Below, one piece after another: positions 13,301-24,689 of a stretch of DNA of 64,000 bases. A program made the position numbers and the translations under genes. Location of the stretch: contig OY718804.1 in assembly GCA_963070105.1 (NCBI GenBank), positions 801,720 through 865,719 on the forward strand. Direction: 5' to 3'. The notes beneath the pieces were generated by a model, which made no database searches, had not been told where the DNA came from, and saw only the letters and a list, made by a program, of their open reading frames with translations. This DNA is from Litomosoides sigmodontis. Its lineage: Eukaryota > Nematoda > Chromadorea > Rhabditida > Onchocercidae. Position 1 is the first letter of the stretch, and each line of letters begins with the position of its first letter.

Positions 13301-14667
13301 AATTCCCCGACATAGATCCTAGTCTGAGCTGTTTTTGACGTAAGGATCAGGTCAATGTATTGATAGTACGAGGTCGATTGTGGGATCGCTTTACTTGAGC
13401 GTTGTAGCACGTAGATATATATGAAATAAAGAAAAAAAATAGATGTCTGTAATTAATTATAACATGATAATTAAATACAAAATTATTTTTAAAATAAAAT
13501 TTACACATAAACAAAAAATAAAGATAAGACATACCATAAAAACTAAAAGCTAAAACAGGTAGGTCTCGTTAAAATGCTTTCATTTTCTATGTTATTTCAA
13601 ATACCTGCGACCAATTTGCATTGTAGAAAAGAAGTATTTAATTTCTAATTTGTTAAATTAATTTAAATGTTCAAGTATAGAATGTTGAATTCACACAGGA
13701 TAATGTTATTTCATTGAAATAACTGGTCGTTCTAGCTTGCTGTCTCTGACACCAACACTAACTGTATTCATTACGTAAAATAAAAGTAATTAATGAATTT
13801 TGAGTTATTAAGTAACGGATTTTCAGTTGGAAGCAGCAACGAAACGTATCGCTGAATATAAGGGTGAGTTGCCGGAGCTGTGCGCAAGCACCGGCCTGCG
13901 CAATGCGAAGGCCACTCGAGCGATGGAAAATTTCGCGTGGAATGTGCGACTTCTGAAAACACATCTAACATTAATTCATAAAACGCAAACTGAGGCTAAC
14001 AACATTGTCACGCAGGTTAGTTCACGTGCGCTTCTTTCATTTTAAATTTGGTGAAATTTCGCACGTACATATATGCATTGCTTGTTTTTGTTCTGTTATG
14101 AATTTTTGCAATATTTAAATTAAATGAGAAGTTAGATTAATCTTTTCCTGGTACTTTGTTATCTCTTTTTTTTTTTTAAAATTTTAGCTCTACTTATTCT
14201 GATACATATAAGTGCTCTGTTTTGTTTTGCCAAGCGTAAGCTAACTTAAAAGAATCTATGAAAATGCACTAAATATTAGGTTGAGTACGAATTATTAAGA
14301 CAAACATGGAAATGCGCATAATATGTTTTTATCCTCATTTTTCCTCACAGAAAACTTGAAATATCAAATATATTCAAATTTTCAATTGACTGATTAAAGT
14401 TCGAGTTATGGAAAACGAAAAAATGAACTTTCACTGTCATCACGTATATCGCTTCATACTGCTTGAATATATGCGGAAATTAATATTTTTTATATTAACG
14501 TTAGATAATGAAATTTGTATATTGAATTGTAAAACATAAAAATAAATTTTAAATTAAAAAAATTCGTATTTTAGGTATTTGACGTTGGCCGTGCACTGGG
14601 AGTGCTATCTGAAAAGTCAACGGATGAAATACGTGGAAATCCTTTTTCTCGTTTTTCTATCAGTTAA
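1223..14667 (+). CDS. pll-1: PRIP/PLC-L type inactive phospholipase C-like scaffold protein
   Basis: Exons read as 1223-1440, 2062-2174, 2745-2894, 3297-3382, 3579-3702, 4164-4218, 4353-4482, 4600-4674, 4946-5050, 5484-5577, 6104-6307, 6752-6881, 7291-7465, 7772-7934, 8285-8411, 8631-8730, 8868-8972, 9311-9464, 9665-9811, 10416-10513, 11979-12137, 12234-12330, 12807-12898, 13000-13122, 13827-14015, 14575-14667. All phases agree and give 1101 aa, close to vertebrate PRIP (about 1100). Domain order: PH (about 111-230), EF-hand-like (231-383), X box (384-553), linker, Y box (608-718), C2 (719-851), then the PRIP-specific C-terminal region (852-1101), which separates it from true PLCs. Catalytic residues are missing: Leu421 replaces the first active-site His, Asn453 replaces a calcium-binding Asp, and the Y-box RIYP motif is lost. 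The family binds inositol phosphates and phosphatases rather than cleaving PIP2. A KFVSF motif (95-99) fits PP1 docking. An in-frame TAG at 1214-1216 bounds the start. Start and exon 1 are less certain than the rest. Confidence 0.9.
2205..2740. repeat. 42-bp minisatellite, about 13 units, in intron 2 of the pll-1 type gene
   Basis: Twelve full 42-bp units and a partial thirteenth. Each begins GTAATACTTGATAACAATAA or a near variant. Two unit types alternate: one carries AGTACTAGTAGTAAA and the other GGTAATAGCAGTAAA in the second half. Units 4 and 5 are identical. The period is a multiple of three and the unit lacks stops, so long open frames appear on both strands. None is in phase with the flanking exons, so I read this as intronic satellite and not protein. 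It ends four bases before exon 3, and so abuts the acceptor site. Confidence 0.92.
4277..4303. repeat. (AG)n microsatellite
   Basis: About 13 AG dinucleotides in the intron just before exon 7 of the pll-1 type gene. Confidence 0.9.
6962..7118. repeat. 81-bp tandem duplication in intron 12 of the pll-1 type gene
   Basis: Copy 1 starts at 6962 and copy 2 at 7043. Both begin AATTGATAAATGT and share the GTGCGCAAATGTCTCACTCA block. They differ at only a few bases (mainly T/C and A/C changes), so the duplication is fairly recent. No coding role is seen. Confidence 0.9.
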
Positions 14668-14740
14668 TTTTACTGATATTCCTTTTGTCGAACAAAATTA
14701 AATAAGTATGAAAGAGAAATTTAATTTGTCAGCACTTAAG

Positions 14741-14746
14741 AATAAA
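14741..14746 (+). promoter_or_regulatory. AATAAA polyadenylation signal, pll-1 type gene
   Basis: Canonical AATAAA 74 bases after the stop codon; the most likely 3'-end signal of this transcript. Confidence 0.55.
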
Positions 14747-15935
14747 TTACAATCTTCCTTGTGATGCATTATTGTTGAAAAAAAATTCTTTAATAATTTC
14801 ATTTTATTGAAAAAAGTTTTCATACTTCTCCGATATGCTTCCTCCTTTCTGCAAGAAAATTGAAAGATTTCAAAATTCGAACTGTAAAAATACTTTTCAC
14901 CAAAATGAAAAATATTGTTAGATAAAAATTTTTTAAAGTTCACGAAAAATTAAGATTACGAAGTGTTTAATTAACTACAGGCGTTCTTAGGGTTTTAGTT
15001 TCAGAATTGTAACATTTGCTGTTTATGCTTTTATCGCATTCTGAGTATTATACTTGTAAATGAGGCCATGCGGTCATTTTTACACGTAACTCATTCGTTG
15101 AGATGAAATAAAAATAAATAATTAGCTGATCGCAGCAAACTTTATTTGCTACATACTTTCCCATTTCTTGGCTTACCATAACCATCAAATGTTTAATGCA
15201 TTGGATAGAACGTTAACAAATATTTTACTGAATTTCAAAATATATCTATTTAAATATGAATGACTAAAACTGCAAAAAAATATTGCTCATAAATACATTT
15301 GCATTGAAGCATTCCAGCAATTCCGCACAGAAGATAAAAATGAAAAAGTAAACCAAAAAGTAAAAGGCTACTGTTATTACCGTAATCATAAGTCGTCATA
15401 CGGTACTTATCCAGTAATTGTTGAGTAATTGAAACGAAAAGGATATGATCGATTTTTAACAAGAAATGTTCCGAATGTTTGAAGAGATTACAAAGAAAAA
15501 TAAAAAAAAAATTTTATGGAAAGAAAAAAAATCATTCATTGTATATTTTTTTTCTGGAAACCTTGAAATTTGCAGTAAAAAAATTTTACCGCAAAAGACA
15601 TGGAAGAAAAAGCGATTAATGAAATTGCAAACGTTTGAATTTAAATTAATTTAAATGCAATATTCAATGCATGAAACTAAGGACAATAGATTGGCGTTAA
15701 AAAAAGCTGAAATTAGAATAAATGTTGCAATAGGAAGAACAGAAGATGAAGTAAAAATTAGCATTTAGAAATTTCAAAAAAAGTTAACTGATTGCTTGCT
15801 GATATTTCAGTACTGTTTCCTACCACGTAGACTGAGATGAACATATTCCGTCGAATAACACATTATTTTCAAATTTCGTAGTAAATAGTGAAGCATTAGC
15901 TTAGTTAGTATCACTCAGCAATCTCACTTCTCATC

Positions 15936-15961
15936 TCCGGATGCTAGTGCGAACATCCGGA
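15936..15961. repeat. inverted repeat (8-bp arms, 10-base loop)
   Basis: TCCGGATG and CATCCGGA form a perfect stem around a 10-base loop. It is GC-rich for this genome and lies about 720 bases upstream of the rab-30 start. Confidence 0.75.
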
Positions 15962-16680
15962 AGTGCCAAGACTAGCAACGATGTTGAGGATTCCGGGATA
16001 TTGCACAGTGTCCAGCTGAAACGGCCACATCTCCTACCCGTACTGGTTTCGTTATGTGACGCAACCTGTTTCGGCATTGTTGTGTGTTATTTTTGTCGTT
16101 GCTGCATCCACGCACTTCTACGTGCCCAATTGGTGAGCTTCGATAGATTTGCTTACATGTTTTCAACGCCCTCCTCTGGCGGTGTGTCAGTTCTTTTAGA
16201 AATTTCATCGTTTTTGAACATAACAAGTATACATATATACATATGCTATTTGCCCATTTTAATTTAATGAAATCAAATATTGAAAATTTATGATTTGGAT
16301 TTGGATGTGTAGAAGAAATTTCTCATTTCTTTCTTTAAGCTATTTAGCTCATATAAATAATAGTGGACTTATCTAAATAGCTTCTTCAATAATTTTATTT
16401 CTTCATTTTTTTCGGTAATAAATTTAGAGCAAGTAGTTGAAAATGAAGCGTTGAACTTCGTAATGCGCGCGTGTAAACTGTGCCGCCTTTTTTTTGGAAT
16501 TTTGGCTAAAATATATTCTTACGTGAATTTAGCGTACTTTTTCTTTTCAAGGCAGGAAGGAAACAAGGAGGAAAAGGAAAAAAAAAGCTAATTCAATAAT
16601 TTTGGATTGGATTATATGCATGTTAGCAAAAAAATTGGTTTAGTAGTATATGAATTTGGTTAGCAGTGCTTCGATGTGGT

Positions 16681-18146
16681 ATGGAAGACTATAAATATTT
16701 ATTCAAGGTCGTACTTGTTGGTAATGCCGGCGTTGGTAAAACGTGCCTTGTACGTAAATTCACGCAGGTTGTCTTTTTGATCTTTTCTCTCGTTTATGCT
16801 TTTGTAATAAGTCATTTACTAGTTAAAATTAGTTAGTCGTATGCGATATGTCGAAATTTACAAATCATGCAGTACAACATTATAAAAAAAATTATAAATA
16901 TAATTAAATGACTTATGTGCCACATGCCACGTTTATTTACTACACTTAAAGACCTGTAAATTTTTCCTGAATATTATAACTTCAGATTTTGATTTGTAGA
17001 ATCCTTTTTATTTATAAATGGAAAAGCAAATATGGCAAGCAATATTCCACTACTTCACTTTTGGAATTTAAATTTTAAGGTGCGCTTCACGTTAAGCACA
17101 TCTAATTATTTACATCGTTGCTTTATTAAAGGGAATTTTTCCACCTGGGCAAAGTGCTACAATTGGTGTTGATTTTATGATCAAGACTGTTAAAGTTAAT
17201 GAAGACAAAATAAAGGTTTGACTTCTTTTTTCGTTGATATTTAATTTCTAAATCCCTAATCTTTCATTTTAGCATGGTCGTTGCTGCTATACCAAATACA
17301 AAAAAATAGTCGATTGCATTATATCCTAATGCACTGTAATATATGTGTAATATATTACATGTGCTTTGTTATAGCTCCAAATTTGGGATACAGCTGGACA
17401 AGAACGGTTCCGTTCAATTACGCAAAGCTATTACCGGTCTGCGCATGCCATAGTGTTAGTTTATGATGTTGCATGTCAACCAAGTTTCGACTGCCTGCCG
17501 GAATGGCTTGGTGAAATCGAGCAGTATGCTAATCGACGGGTGTTAAAAATCCTAGTAGGTCAGTAATAAGTAGAAACTGAATTAACTGGCTTTCTCGAAG
17601 TTGAAAGCAGGTAATAGCTGTTTTAGATGTGTTATTTGTTGGTTTTTTGTTTTATTTCGAGTTTATCAATTTACATACAGTGGTTCAGTGTAATGGAAAA
17701 GCCATACTGGGTTTCCAGCTACGGTGATGGTACTTTCAGGAAATAAAATAGACAAGGAAGATGAACGTGAAGTACCGGAACGGATTGGAAAGAATTTTTC
17801 TGATGCTAATGCTTTTGATTATTTCCTCGAGACTTCAGCACTTGATGCAACCAATGTTGACACATTATTTCACGAAGTAGCCACTAGATTAACAAATGAG
17901 ATGAAGAAAAATGACGGAAGGTGGAAATTCTAGTATTTGAAGATTTGTTGAATTTCTGTAGCACTATACCAAAAAGACACTCAATTTACGATCTGTAATG
18001 AGCATTGGGAAATAATGGATAAATTTTTTTTTTTTGCATTTTGAATTTTCAGACGTTTGGATGTGAAAAATGGGAAAGATTCCGGATCAGTAAGCTTGCT
18101 AAGCCGAGTTACCATGCAAGCGAATTCTTGCTGCTCAAGAAATTGA
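16681..18146 (+). CDS. rab-30: Rab30 family small GTPase
   Basis: Exons 16681-16767, 17132-17215, 17375-17558, 17740-17920 and 18053-18146 join in phase to 209 aa (human RAB30 has 203). The N-terminus MEDYKYLFK is typical of Rab30. Nucleotide-binding motifs are all present: P-loop GNAGVGKT (14-21), effector Thr39 in the TIGVDF segment, DTAGQE (62-67), NKID (120-123) and ETSA (149-152). The last exon supplies the Cys-Cys pair (205-206) four residues from the end, in the position of RAB30's own CC motif, for double prenylation. The family acts on Golgi membranes in vesicle traffic and, in vertebrates, autophagy of bacteria. If the last intron is retained, a stop at 17931-17933 gives a shorter protein with no CC. 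A TTAG acceptor ends at 16663; a 7-codon upstream frame (16674-16694) overlaps the start. Confidence 0.94.
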
Positions 18147-18277
18147 TTGTCACGATGAATGGATTATTTCCAATTAGTGATATACTCCTAGTCTCTGGAC
18201 ACGTGTCAAATCATTTGCTTTGGAAGTATGGACCTCTAGGAATTTTGTACTTCTATAGGGAACAATGAAGAATTGAA

Positions 18278-18283
18278 AATAAA
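18278..18283 (+). promoter_or_regulatory. AATAAA polyadenylation signal, rab-30
   Basis: AATAAA lies 131 bases after the rab-30 stop codon, inside an A-rich stretch. Confidence 0.6.
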
Positions 18284-20136
18284 AAATATGTAACAAAAAA
18301 ATTGGTTACACTGATGCATCATCAGTAACGTTGAGAATGAAGGACAATCATTTTGATTAGAAGTAACAATTGGGAAAATAACATTGTAGGATGCTGATTA
18401 ACTGTTATTTCTCCACAGCACATTTTTATAATTATAGACATCTTACAACGCAGCTGTATAAAGCCGACACGTTTAGAAACCGGTTAGCTTATAACATTTA
18501 CAGATTGGAATGGTTTTTTAATAAGCGAAACATCGCAACACAATGAAAGGAAAACAAAGAAAGAAATTCACATGCCATTGGGTAGTTTTCTTCTTCAGAA
18601 GATTTTTATTGTGTTCAGAACCTTCTGTGAAATTTTAAAATTTAGACTGGAAATCTAAGAGATGACATAGCAGAACGGAAAATAAATAATGGTATTTTTA
18701 TCTTTATTCATTTCTTTCTATTCCTATCATATGTGTTCAAAAAATACCTCACTAATACGCAAAATTTTGATATTAACATCAAGGCAACTGAAATAATCTA
18801 ATCGTATTATGCGAGGAGGCCGTGTAGATACTATAATCGTAGTGTACGTAACTTCTGTTTAGAATTGTTTTGTGAATTAAACAGTGCATGTTATTAAATT
18901 ACAGTGTTATCTAACTCTTTGTATATAAGGGGTAAACTTAGAGCCGTTTTGCATATGCAACCCTTTGTGCATAAAATAATACTTTTATACTCTTCTACGT
19001 ATATAAATTAATTCTACTTTTTTTTTAATTTGTATGTGGGCTGTAAATTAATTTACCTACACGTACTTCCTGCTGTCACGCAGCCGTACTTCCTGCTTTT
19101 ATGCTTCTGTCTATGTGTCCTGTGATCTTGTAATTTATAAATATTTCTGAATATCTAGTGTTCTGTTCGAAGGTGATCTTTCTTTTCCTTAATATACATA
19201 TCTCATTTTGGGACTTTATTGTTGTTTATTACTTTTTCCGTTCTGTGAACGATACTACTTCAAGACGAGAGTTTTTTCAATTTGATTAGATATGAGATTT
19301 TTCTTGCTATTTTTTCAAAAATATTATAACATTGATGTTCTTAATGCCGAAGTGACATTCGTTAAGGTTAGCGAAAAATCTGAATTCAAGTACTTTTTTG
19401 ATTATAGCTTAAAATTTTCGGAGTTTTATTGTTTCAAATTATCCGAACGTAACAATGGTTTGTTACTGTTTCAGCTGTTTAGCCTTAAGCTTATAATGTT
19501 TCTTGCAATATCTTTTCTCTCATGCTACATGTTAGGCAATTTTCCTCCCATTTTGTTATATTTTCTTTTTTTCAATAACATCATTCGTTTATTATTTGTC
19601 CACTTTCCAAACGGACACCACCTGTATATCATTTAAAACATTAATTCACAATTGTATTCGTTTCACAATAATGGCTACGGATCAAGAAACATTAGAAAAA
19701 AAAATTGGAGCGATGAACTTGAGCAGTTGATAATACGCCGGCAATCTTATGGATTTTCGCAATTTTTCTCAAATATATTGAAAATAATTCACCACATTAA
19801 AATAGAGATTTATTAATTTTAATTACTGTTTGGTCGGGGTTTTTCCTTCCTGTTGGTTACTTGTGTATTGCTTCCGGCTGATACTTCATTGTATTAATAG
19901 AATTCCTAGGTAATAATTATCGGTAATGTTATTATTACCCTTTTATGCAAGCTATATTACAATTTCTTATAAAAAAGTTTCACGAATTAAACAACTTCAC
20001 TATGTGCTTTTGAATTAATATTATTCATTGATAGATCTAAAAAAAATCTTGATTTCTGAAGGATTCAGCAATAGCGTTTAAATAAATTTCAAAATTTCAA
20101 TTTTTTCATATAAAAAGATTTCACTTTTTTTTCAAT

Positions 20137-20241
<105 letters not shown>

Positions 20242-21162
20242 AGGAATCGTTTTCATGCGTTCATGTTATCGCAAACTCTCGTCACTAAAAAAATGTGCGG
20301 GCATTGCAGTACGAGTCATTTGCGCACTGAATGAAAGAAGAAATTGCAATAATCAATAGGATGCGTAAAGTGACTGCATCTGCGGACGTTCCTCACCCGA
20401 AATAATTTTTAGTATCACAATGTCGTGTGTTCATTGCTTCACACTTCCATCCCATATCGTAAAATCGAGCTTTACGGAACAAAGGAAACAAAAACATGTG
20501 AGAAAGATTATGCGTAGTAACGATAGAGATGCGTGGAATGCTCATTAGATATTCTAAATGATGTCACCTGTGTTAGGTGTGCTTACCAAATGTTCGTATG
20601 TTAATTTTGAAGGAATAATTTAATCTTCAAAAATGCATTCATAAGTAAGCATTTCCCCAGTTAGTTACGCATGAGTATTTTTTATTGTTTCGTTTACAGT
20701 GCATAAAGAAATAAGCGAACGAAGATGGTTGAATAGGAGAAGCGGAATCTGAGAATAAAATGCAAAGTTTTCTGATGCATTCAACAACACACATCGTTGC
20801 TTCAATTTCCATATGTTCTGTAGTTTCTCGTAATTTCGTCCTCGTTGCCATTTCAAAACTTCTTGTCGACGAGGCTGATTATGCGTTTGGATTTAAATTT
20901 TAAGAGTTCTGTTTGATTGGGAAGAATATGATGATTATTGTTGTAATTTAGGTTTCATCCAACTAATCAAGTGCTATAAGTAATAATTTTCACGTAGAAA
21001 TTCTATCTCAGTCCAATCATTCATAGGGTGGATCTTTTGTAGGATCCTATTAAACCGCCTTTTATGATTCATCCATCTATCAATTTATCATTTTTTGTTC
21101 AATTTCACAAATATATTGAATTTAATTAAAAACTTATTAAAAGAGAAGCACTGAAAGATATC

Positions 21163-23962
21163 CTACCTCAGCTCATTACTGATAGCATTTAACAGTGCGT
21201 TTGGACCTTTGCCACAGTTCATACCTTTGAAATCATCAAAATCAAGCGTCCATTTAAAGGCACCACCATAGCCCTTCTTTTTCAGCCATTTCCTCTGCAA
21301 ATTTTGATAATGCAAAGCAATCAGTTCGAAAAAAAAAACTAAACACTTACGAGAGCAACCACCAGGATCATTTGCATAATAACTGTGTATTTTGAATTAA
21401 ACTTAAGAAAAATCATGTCACTTCCAAATGCCACTGACTTCCTTTTACCATATACGTTCCAACTCCTTGTCCATCCATTATTTCTCCACCACTTTCTTTC
21501 ATATATTTGCATATCTTAAAATAGATTGCAGTGACTAAAAGTTGATCTGAGTAATCTGAAAATTATTTAAAATTTTAAATTAAACCTCCCAATAGGCCGC
21601 AGTACCACCAGCGGGATTTGTTATTGATGGCGACAGTGGACGACTACCTTCTGTTTCAATTGTTGCTGTTCTTGAAGGAATGCCTAATGTCCATCCTTGA
21701 CTATAGACCGAAATTCCAATGATAGCTTTTCGTTTAGGCACACCCTTACTTAACCAATAATTTGCTGTAAATTCCTGAAGGAATATCGAATTGGCATTCA
21801 TTCAAACGCTACGAAATTAGAAATTCTCATACAGTTTTCAGGAACTAACGATATTGACGACGGACGTCAATTCCGGTTGTTTCGCCCTCTGTTGGATAGA
21901 ACTTTCCGTGAACTTTCCGAAAACCATGTAAATCATACGACATCAGAAATAGCAAATCAAAACTGAGAATTTTTTCGTGCTACATTATCTATCAGATATT
22001 TGGAAGTCTTATCGCACGTGAAATTTAATATCATTTAATACACTTTACTTTCCAATGGATTGAACATTGTAACTTCCATCAGTGGTCTTTTTTTTCCGGC
22101 TGGCACAGCAGCAGTGAGCAGGACTTGTTGCACACCGGTTTTTTTTGACTTCTTTCGCAAACGCTTCCTTCATTTCCTGCAAAATTCATTTTTAATATTT
22201 TCACCTTTTCTTAAGTATGATATGATTGATTCAGTTATACGTAGAGCAATAATTTCAGAACATACTTGGAGAACCTCTATGGCTTATGAACTAAAATTTA
22301 ATGGCTTATTAGAAGGCTAAAAATAACTTTAAAATAATAAAATATATACATGATCAAATAATCAAAATGCATCGTTGCTTGTTTTGTTTTGTTTCAAATT
22401 CTCAGTAAAATGACAATATGCTTTGTGCGATTCTAACAATTAGTATCAAATGATCTTTTATCCATCACAATTACCTTTGTTTAACAAATGACCGTTGTTT
22501 ACTTTTAGTTTTTTTAGCAAATGACCTTTGTTTACTATGCTATTCGTTCCACTGCTTATATTTAATATAAAAGATATTTGAGGATTTTTTTTTTTGTTTC
22601 CCATACCATCGCTACTATTCAATTGTACCAAAATCGCTCAGACAATTATAAGAATACTTGTATCCGATCACCACAATAGTGCAACAAATTTCAAATAAAC
22701 GAAATATTAAATTTTTAATTGAAAGTTGAATTACATTCACCTCAGCAAGGTTGGTATGCTCCTCAGCTACACCAATTGGATATTCCCAGTGAAGAAGGAA
22801 TCCATGAAATTGATGCTTGCGGAAAAATGCTGCCATAGCTGATTGAATGAATGAAATGTTTCCGTTTTTCTGCTGATTTTGCTAGTATCTTCAAATATTT
22901 TGTATTATCAAAGCTATTAGATGAATGTTAAATTTCGAAAAAATCACAGAAATACAGCGTTACATCACACGTTAGCAAGCTAAATAACGTTTAAGAACTG
23001 AACTGTCAACTATTCAGAGAAAAAAAGACAGAAACGAATCCGTTAATCCGGTATGGTCGCTACACGATAGGAAAGACGAATTATCAGTGCTGGATCTTTC
23101 TCCTTCAGTTTTACTACACGTGAGTGCATCCCTTCCGACCACTCCGTATCCTCATCCTTTCATTTATATGCTCTAAAATTAAAGTTATTGAAGTAGGTTG
23201 CTTAACGGAACAAACGTAATTGAATCCGAAATTTCATGTACGGATGGACGACGTCGAATCGTTCCGTCTTACTGAATGTCGCATGTCACGGATGCTTCAA
23301 GTACATGATCATGTATGTAGCAGCCATTAGAAATAATTTCAACGTCAATTGTACGAGCAAAAGTTGAATTCGTAATTTCTTATTACAAATGCCATTTGCG
23401 TGAGTTACAATTGGCGTGTCGTCTCGACCAACTTTAGCGAATGCATAAAGAATGTGAGTACGCAGATCGTTTGGAAAATTACCACCTCCTTGAAGATGCA
23501 AATGCATATTAGATCGACCTGAATTACAACTCACTTTCCAACAGTCCCTATAACCACTTCATTAACTTATTCATTTTGCACGACACTTGTTTGTAATAGC
23601 TATGACACGCATGAAAACAGCATATATTCAAGAAATATCATAAGCAAAGGAATTTGAACTCATGTTGAACGGAAGTTTCAATTGATTTCTAATCGATGTT
23701 TATTTTCCTTTAAAAAAAAATTTCTTTTTTTTTTTGATAAACTATAGCATTTATATAGGGTTTCCGTTTTTTTTAGCAGAAAATCAGGTCACATCACTTA
23801 GAGCTCACTTTTTTTCCTGATGTTCGCCATTTTTATTCGGAAAACTGGCGACTGTTTCAACCATTTCATCAAAAATGAAATTGCTTCGAAGCCATGACGA
23901 TATTGAGCCCAATTCCTGTAGTAGCATCCACGAACGTATTTGGACAAATGGGGAGAAATTTG
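21163..23962 (-). pseudogene. GH18 chitinase pseudogene (filarial larval chitinase type)
   Basis: Remnants run in order on the minus strand. They are: mature N-terminus YVRGCYYRNWAQYRHG (23891-23938, exon to about 23962); THILYAFAKV segment (about 23395-23505); DEDTEWSEGMH segment (about 23060-23157); active-site exon (about 22738-22891); 22049-22176; MSYDLHG exon 21866-21962; GTAAYWE exon 21586-21801; DGQGVGTYMVK exon (to 21514); YYANDPGG exon (21344-21381); and GYGGAF..DFDDF exon (to 21294) ending at TAG 21163-21165. Lesions: the DGFDxDWE catalytic motif reads HGFLLHWE, keeping Glu but losing three Asp; a 4-bp ATTC duplication shifts the frame before it; the conserved SYGG strand is lost and runs into a stop; two poly-A runs shift the frame out and back; no in-frame acceptor precedes 21801; the usual Ser/Thr-rich linker and chitin-binding domain are absent. 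The family cleaves chitin in egg shell, microfilarial sheath or cuticle. This copy is very unlikely to be active. Confidence 0.85.
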
Positions 23963-24689
23963 CTGTAGAACATGTAAGAATATCATTGAATTCTTTTTTA
24001 AATTTCAACAGGTTAATTTTTATTAATATTTTTTGCCCGAATTTATTCACTACATAACCTTTATTTACTTTTTCAACGCGAAATTTACGATACTTTCTGC
24101 ATATTACGGTACTATACAGTAACTGGAATAGGTATATGTGGGAACAGAATGAAATTGTCACTTGTAGTTTATCGTTCTATTTCAGTTACTGTGTGACTGA
24201 TGATACTTAAGTGTTAATTTATTATCCAGTATTTGTGGAGAGGTTTTCATCTTTGAATTTAAATGTAACCTTTGAACTGTAAGGAAGCATTATATAGTCA
24301 AATTACTTTGATTTAATTTTGATAATTAAAACTTTTGATTTAACAAAAAGCAAAACATAAAAGGAAGAAGAGTTATAGAAAAAGTTTTAGCGGAATAAAT
24401 TTTAATGTATTAATAATTTACTTAACGATCTTCATTTATTACTGAACATTGGTCAATTGATGACCATGGGTTTTCATGATGGGGCCGCGTTTTCGTTGTG
24501 GTAAGTAATGTTTGCTTATTAAGCAGTTGATTTGTGAGTGGATTTGTTTCTGTGAGATTTTGAGTTTCCGTCAAAAATTTTTCCGGATTAGTTGATCTGA
24601 AGTTGAATGTTTTTATAGTTTAATATATTTGCGTTTTCATTATCGGTTATTACAGTCACGCGGCAAGTCGGCATCATTGTTAGAGGGAA
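23963..24689. other. intergenic region between the divergent chitinase pseudogene and the zinc transporter
   Basis: About 0.7 kb of AT-rich DNA between divergently oriented loci, so it could hold promoters for both. It contains nothing I can name except a TTAG acceptor ending at 24683, just before the transporter start. Confidence 0.5.

Larger units (their letters stand above)
14668..16680. other. intergenic region between the pll-1 type gene and rab-30
   Basis: Most of this is AT-rich with no recognisable gene. A less AT-rich island lies at about 15,900-16,200. It holds an 8-bp inverted repeat (15936-15961) and a good splice donor (TTG|GTGAGC near 16132), so it may be a 5' non-coding exon or promoter element of rab-30. 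The 108-residue open frame over the island (15941-16267) resembles no family I know. Confidence 0.5.

Noticed and set aside
15941..16267. 108-residue open frame upstream of rab-30
   Set aside because: No recognisable family; Cys-rich hydrophobic segment looks fortuitous. Kept only as a possible 5' exon region.
19292..19636. 114-residue open frame
   Set aside because: Phe/Leu-rich low-complexity translation of AT-rich DNA without splice or homology support.
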